Of a stretch of DNA of 5,102 nucleotides, positions 4,938 through 5,102 are shown piece by piece. This DNA is from Clostridia bacterium (GTDB lineage: Bacteria > Bacillota_E > RBS10-35 > JAJYVN01). Location: assembly GCA_027335545.1 (NCBI GenBank), contig DAHWHV010000582.1, forward strand, positions 1 through 5,102, in the 5' to 3' direction. The translations under genes were made by a program, and so were the position numbers. The notes under the pieces are model-generated. The model was not told the origin of the DNA, did not search any database, and saw only the letters and a program-made list of their open reading frames with translations. How positions within the stretch are numbered: the stretch's first letter is position 1; each line of letters starts with the position of its first letter.

Positions 4938-5102
4938 TGACCGCCCGGCTGACTTCGGGAGGGGCGGGGGACCTCCTGCCCCGGCGCGGCAACGTGCAGG
5001 GTGACGTCGTTCCGGTCGGGGGCCCTCGGCCAGAAGGCGCCGGCACTCCCGATACACGTCCAGGGCCTGATCGATCCGGCCGCGCACCCCGCGCACCCGG
5101 TC

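Larger units (their letters stand above)
4877..5102. other. Unresolved right end: S41 leader, possibly with the edge of another gene
   Basis: No stop codon occurs in any minus-strand frame in this stretch, so a minus-strand gene entering from the right cannot end before the S41 gene. Yet bases 5102 to about 5020 on the minus strand encode a helical, tetratricopeptide-like stretch (GRIDQALDVYRECRRLLAEG). After a run of five C at 5018-5022 (plus-strand G), protein-like sequence (NDVTLHVAAPGQEVPRPSR) continues in the S41 frame instead. On the plus strand, a GTG at 5001 opens a frame to the edge with G or C at nearly every third position but without a good ribosome site. Either a frameshifted gene end, a divergent gene start or plain noncoding leader is possible. 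I cannot choose. Confidence 0.3.

Noticed and set aside
4386..5096. Minus-strand open frame of 236 codons entering from the right, first part resembling a tetratricopeptide or activator domain
   Set aside because: Beyond about base 5018 the codon pattern collapses, and it would overlap the S41 gene by nearly 500 bases. Only the short right-edge part is kept, as an uncertain region.

Overview
This is a GC-rich bacterial window, clearly above two-thirds G+C by eye, with G or C at most third codon positions and GTG starts for four of the five genes. Strong purine-rich Shine-Dalgarno sites (AAGGAGGT, AGGGGAG) and a membrane-anchored S41 protease with a C-terminal peptidoglycan-binding domain would fit a high-GC Gram-positive or deep-branching Firmicutes lineage such as Thermaerobacter, Symbiobacterium or Limnochordia. 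That placement is inference only; no rRNA or unique marker is present.

Layout, left to right. Bases 1-294, minus strand: the N-terminal 98 codons of a major facilitator superfamily (MFS) transporter that leaves the window at base 1. Bases 295-889: a divergent intergenic region with candidate promoters, a 20-bp inverted repeat, a 24-bp direct repeat, and seven 13-bp tandem repeats that abut a near-perfect ribosome binding site. Bases 890-1372, plus strand: a 160-residue DUF1003-like protein with two membrane segments and a C-terminal coiled coil. Bases 1406-4876, minus strand: a likely operon transcribed in the order S41 C-terminal processing protease, HD-domain dNTPase-like phosphohydrolase (COG1078), cytidine deaminase. 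Bases 4877-5102: an unresolved upstream region without a minus-strand stop in any frame.

The HD protein and cytidine deaminase overlap by 4 bases (GTGA) and fit one pathway. Relatives of the HD protein split dNTPs into deoxynucleosides and triphosphate, and cytidine deaminase converts (deoxy)cytidine to (deoxy)uridine. The protease belongs to cell-envelope protein processing and has no evident biochemical link to the other two. The 85-bp gap between protease and HD gene holds a hairpin around the protease stop codon and a (GGGCA)n tract on the coding strand with G-quadruplex potential.

The genes are mostly of familiar families. I do not see a new multi-gene system. The unusual signals are the short tandem repeats placed directly upstream of ribosome binding sites, the structured spacer in the operon, an insertion in the cytidine deaminase, and the unresolved right end.
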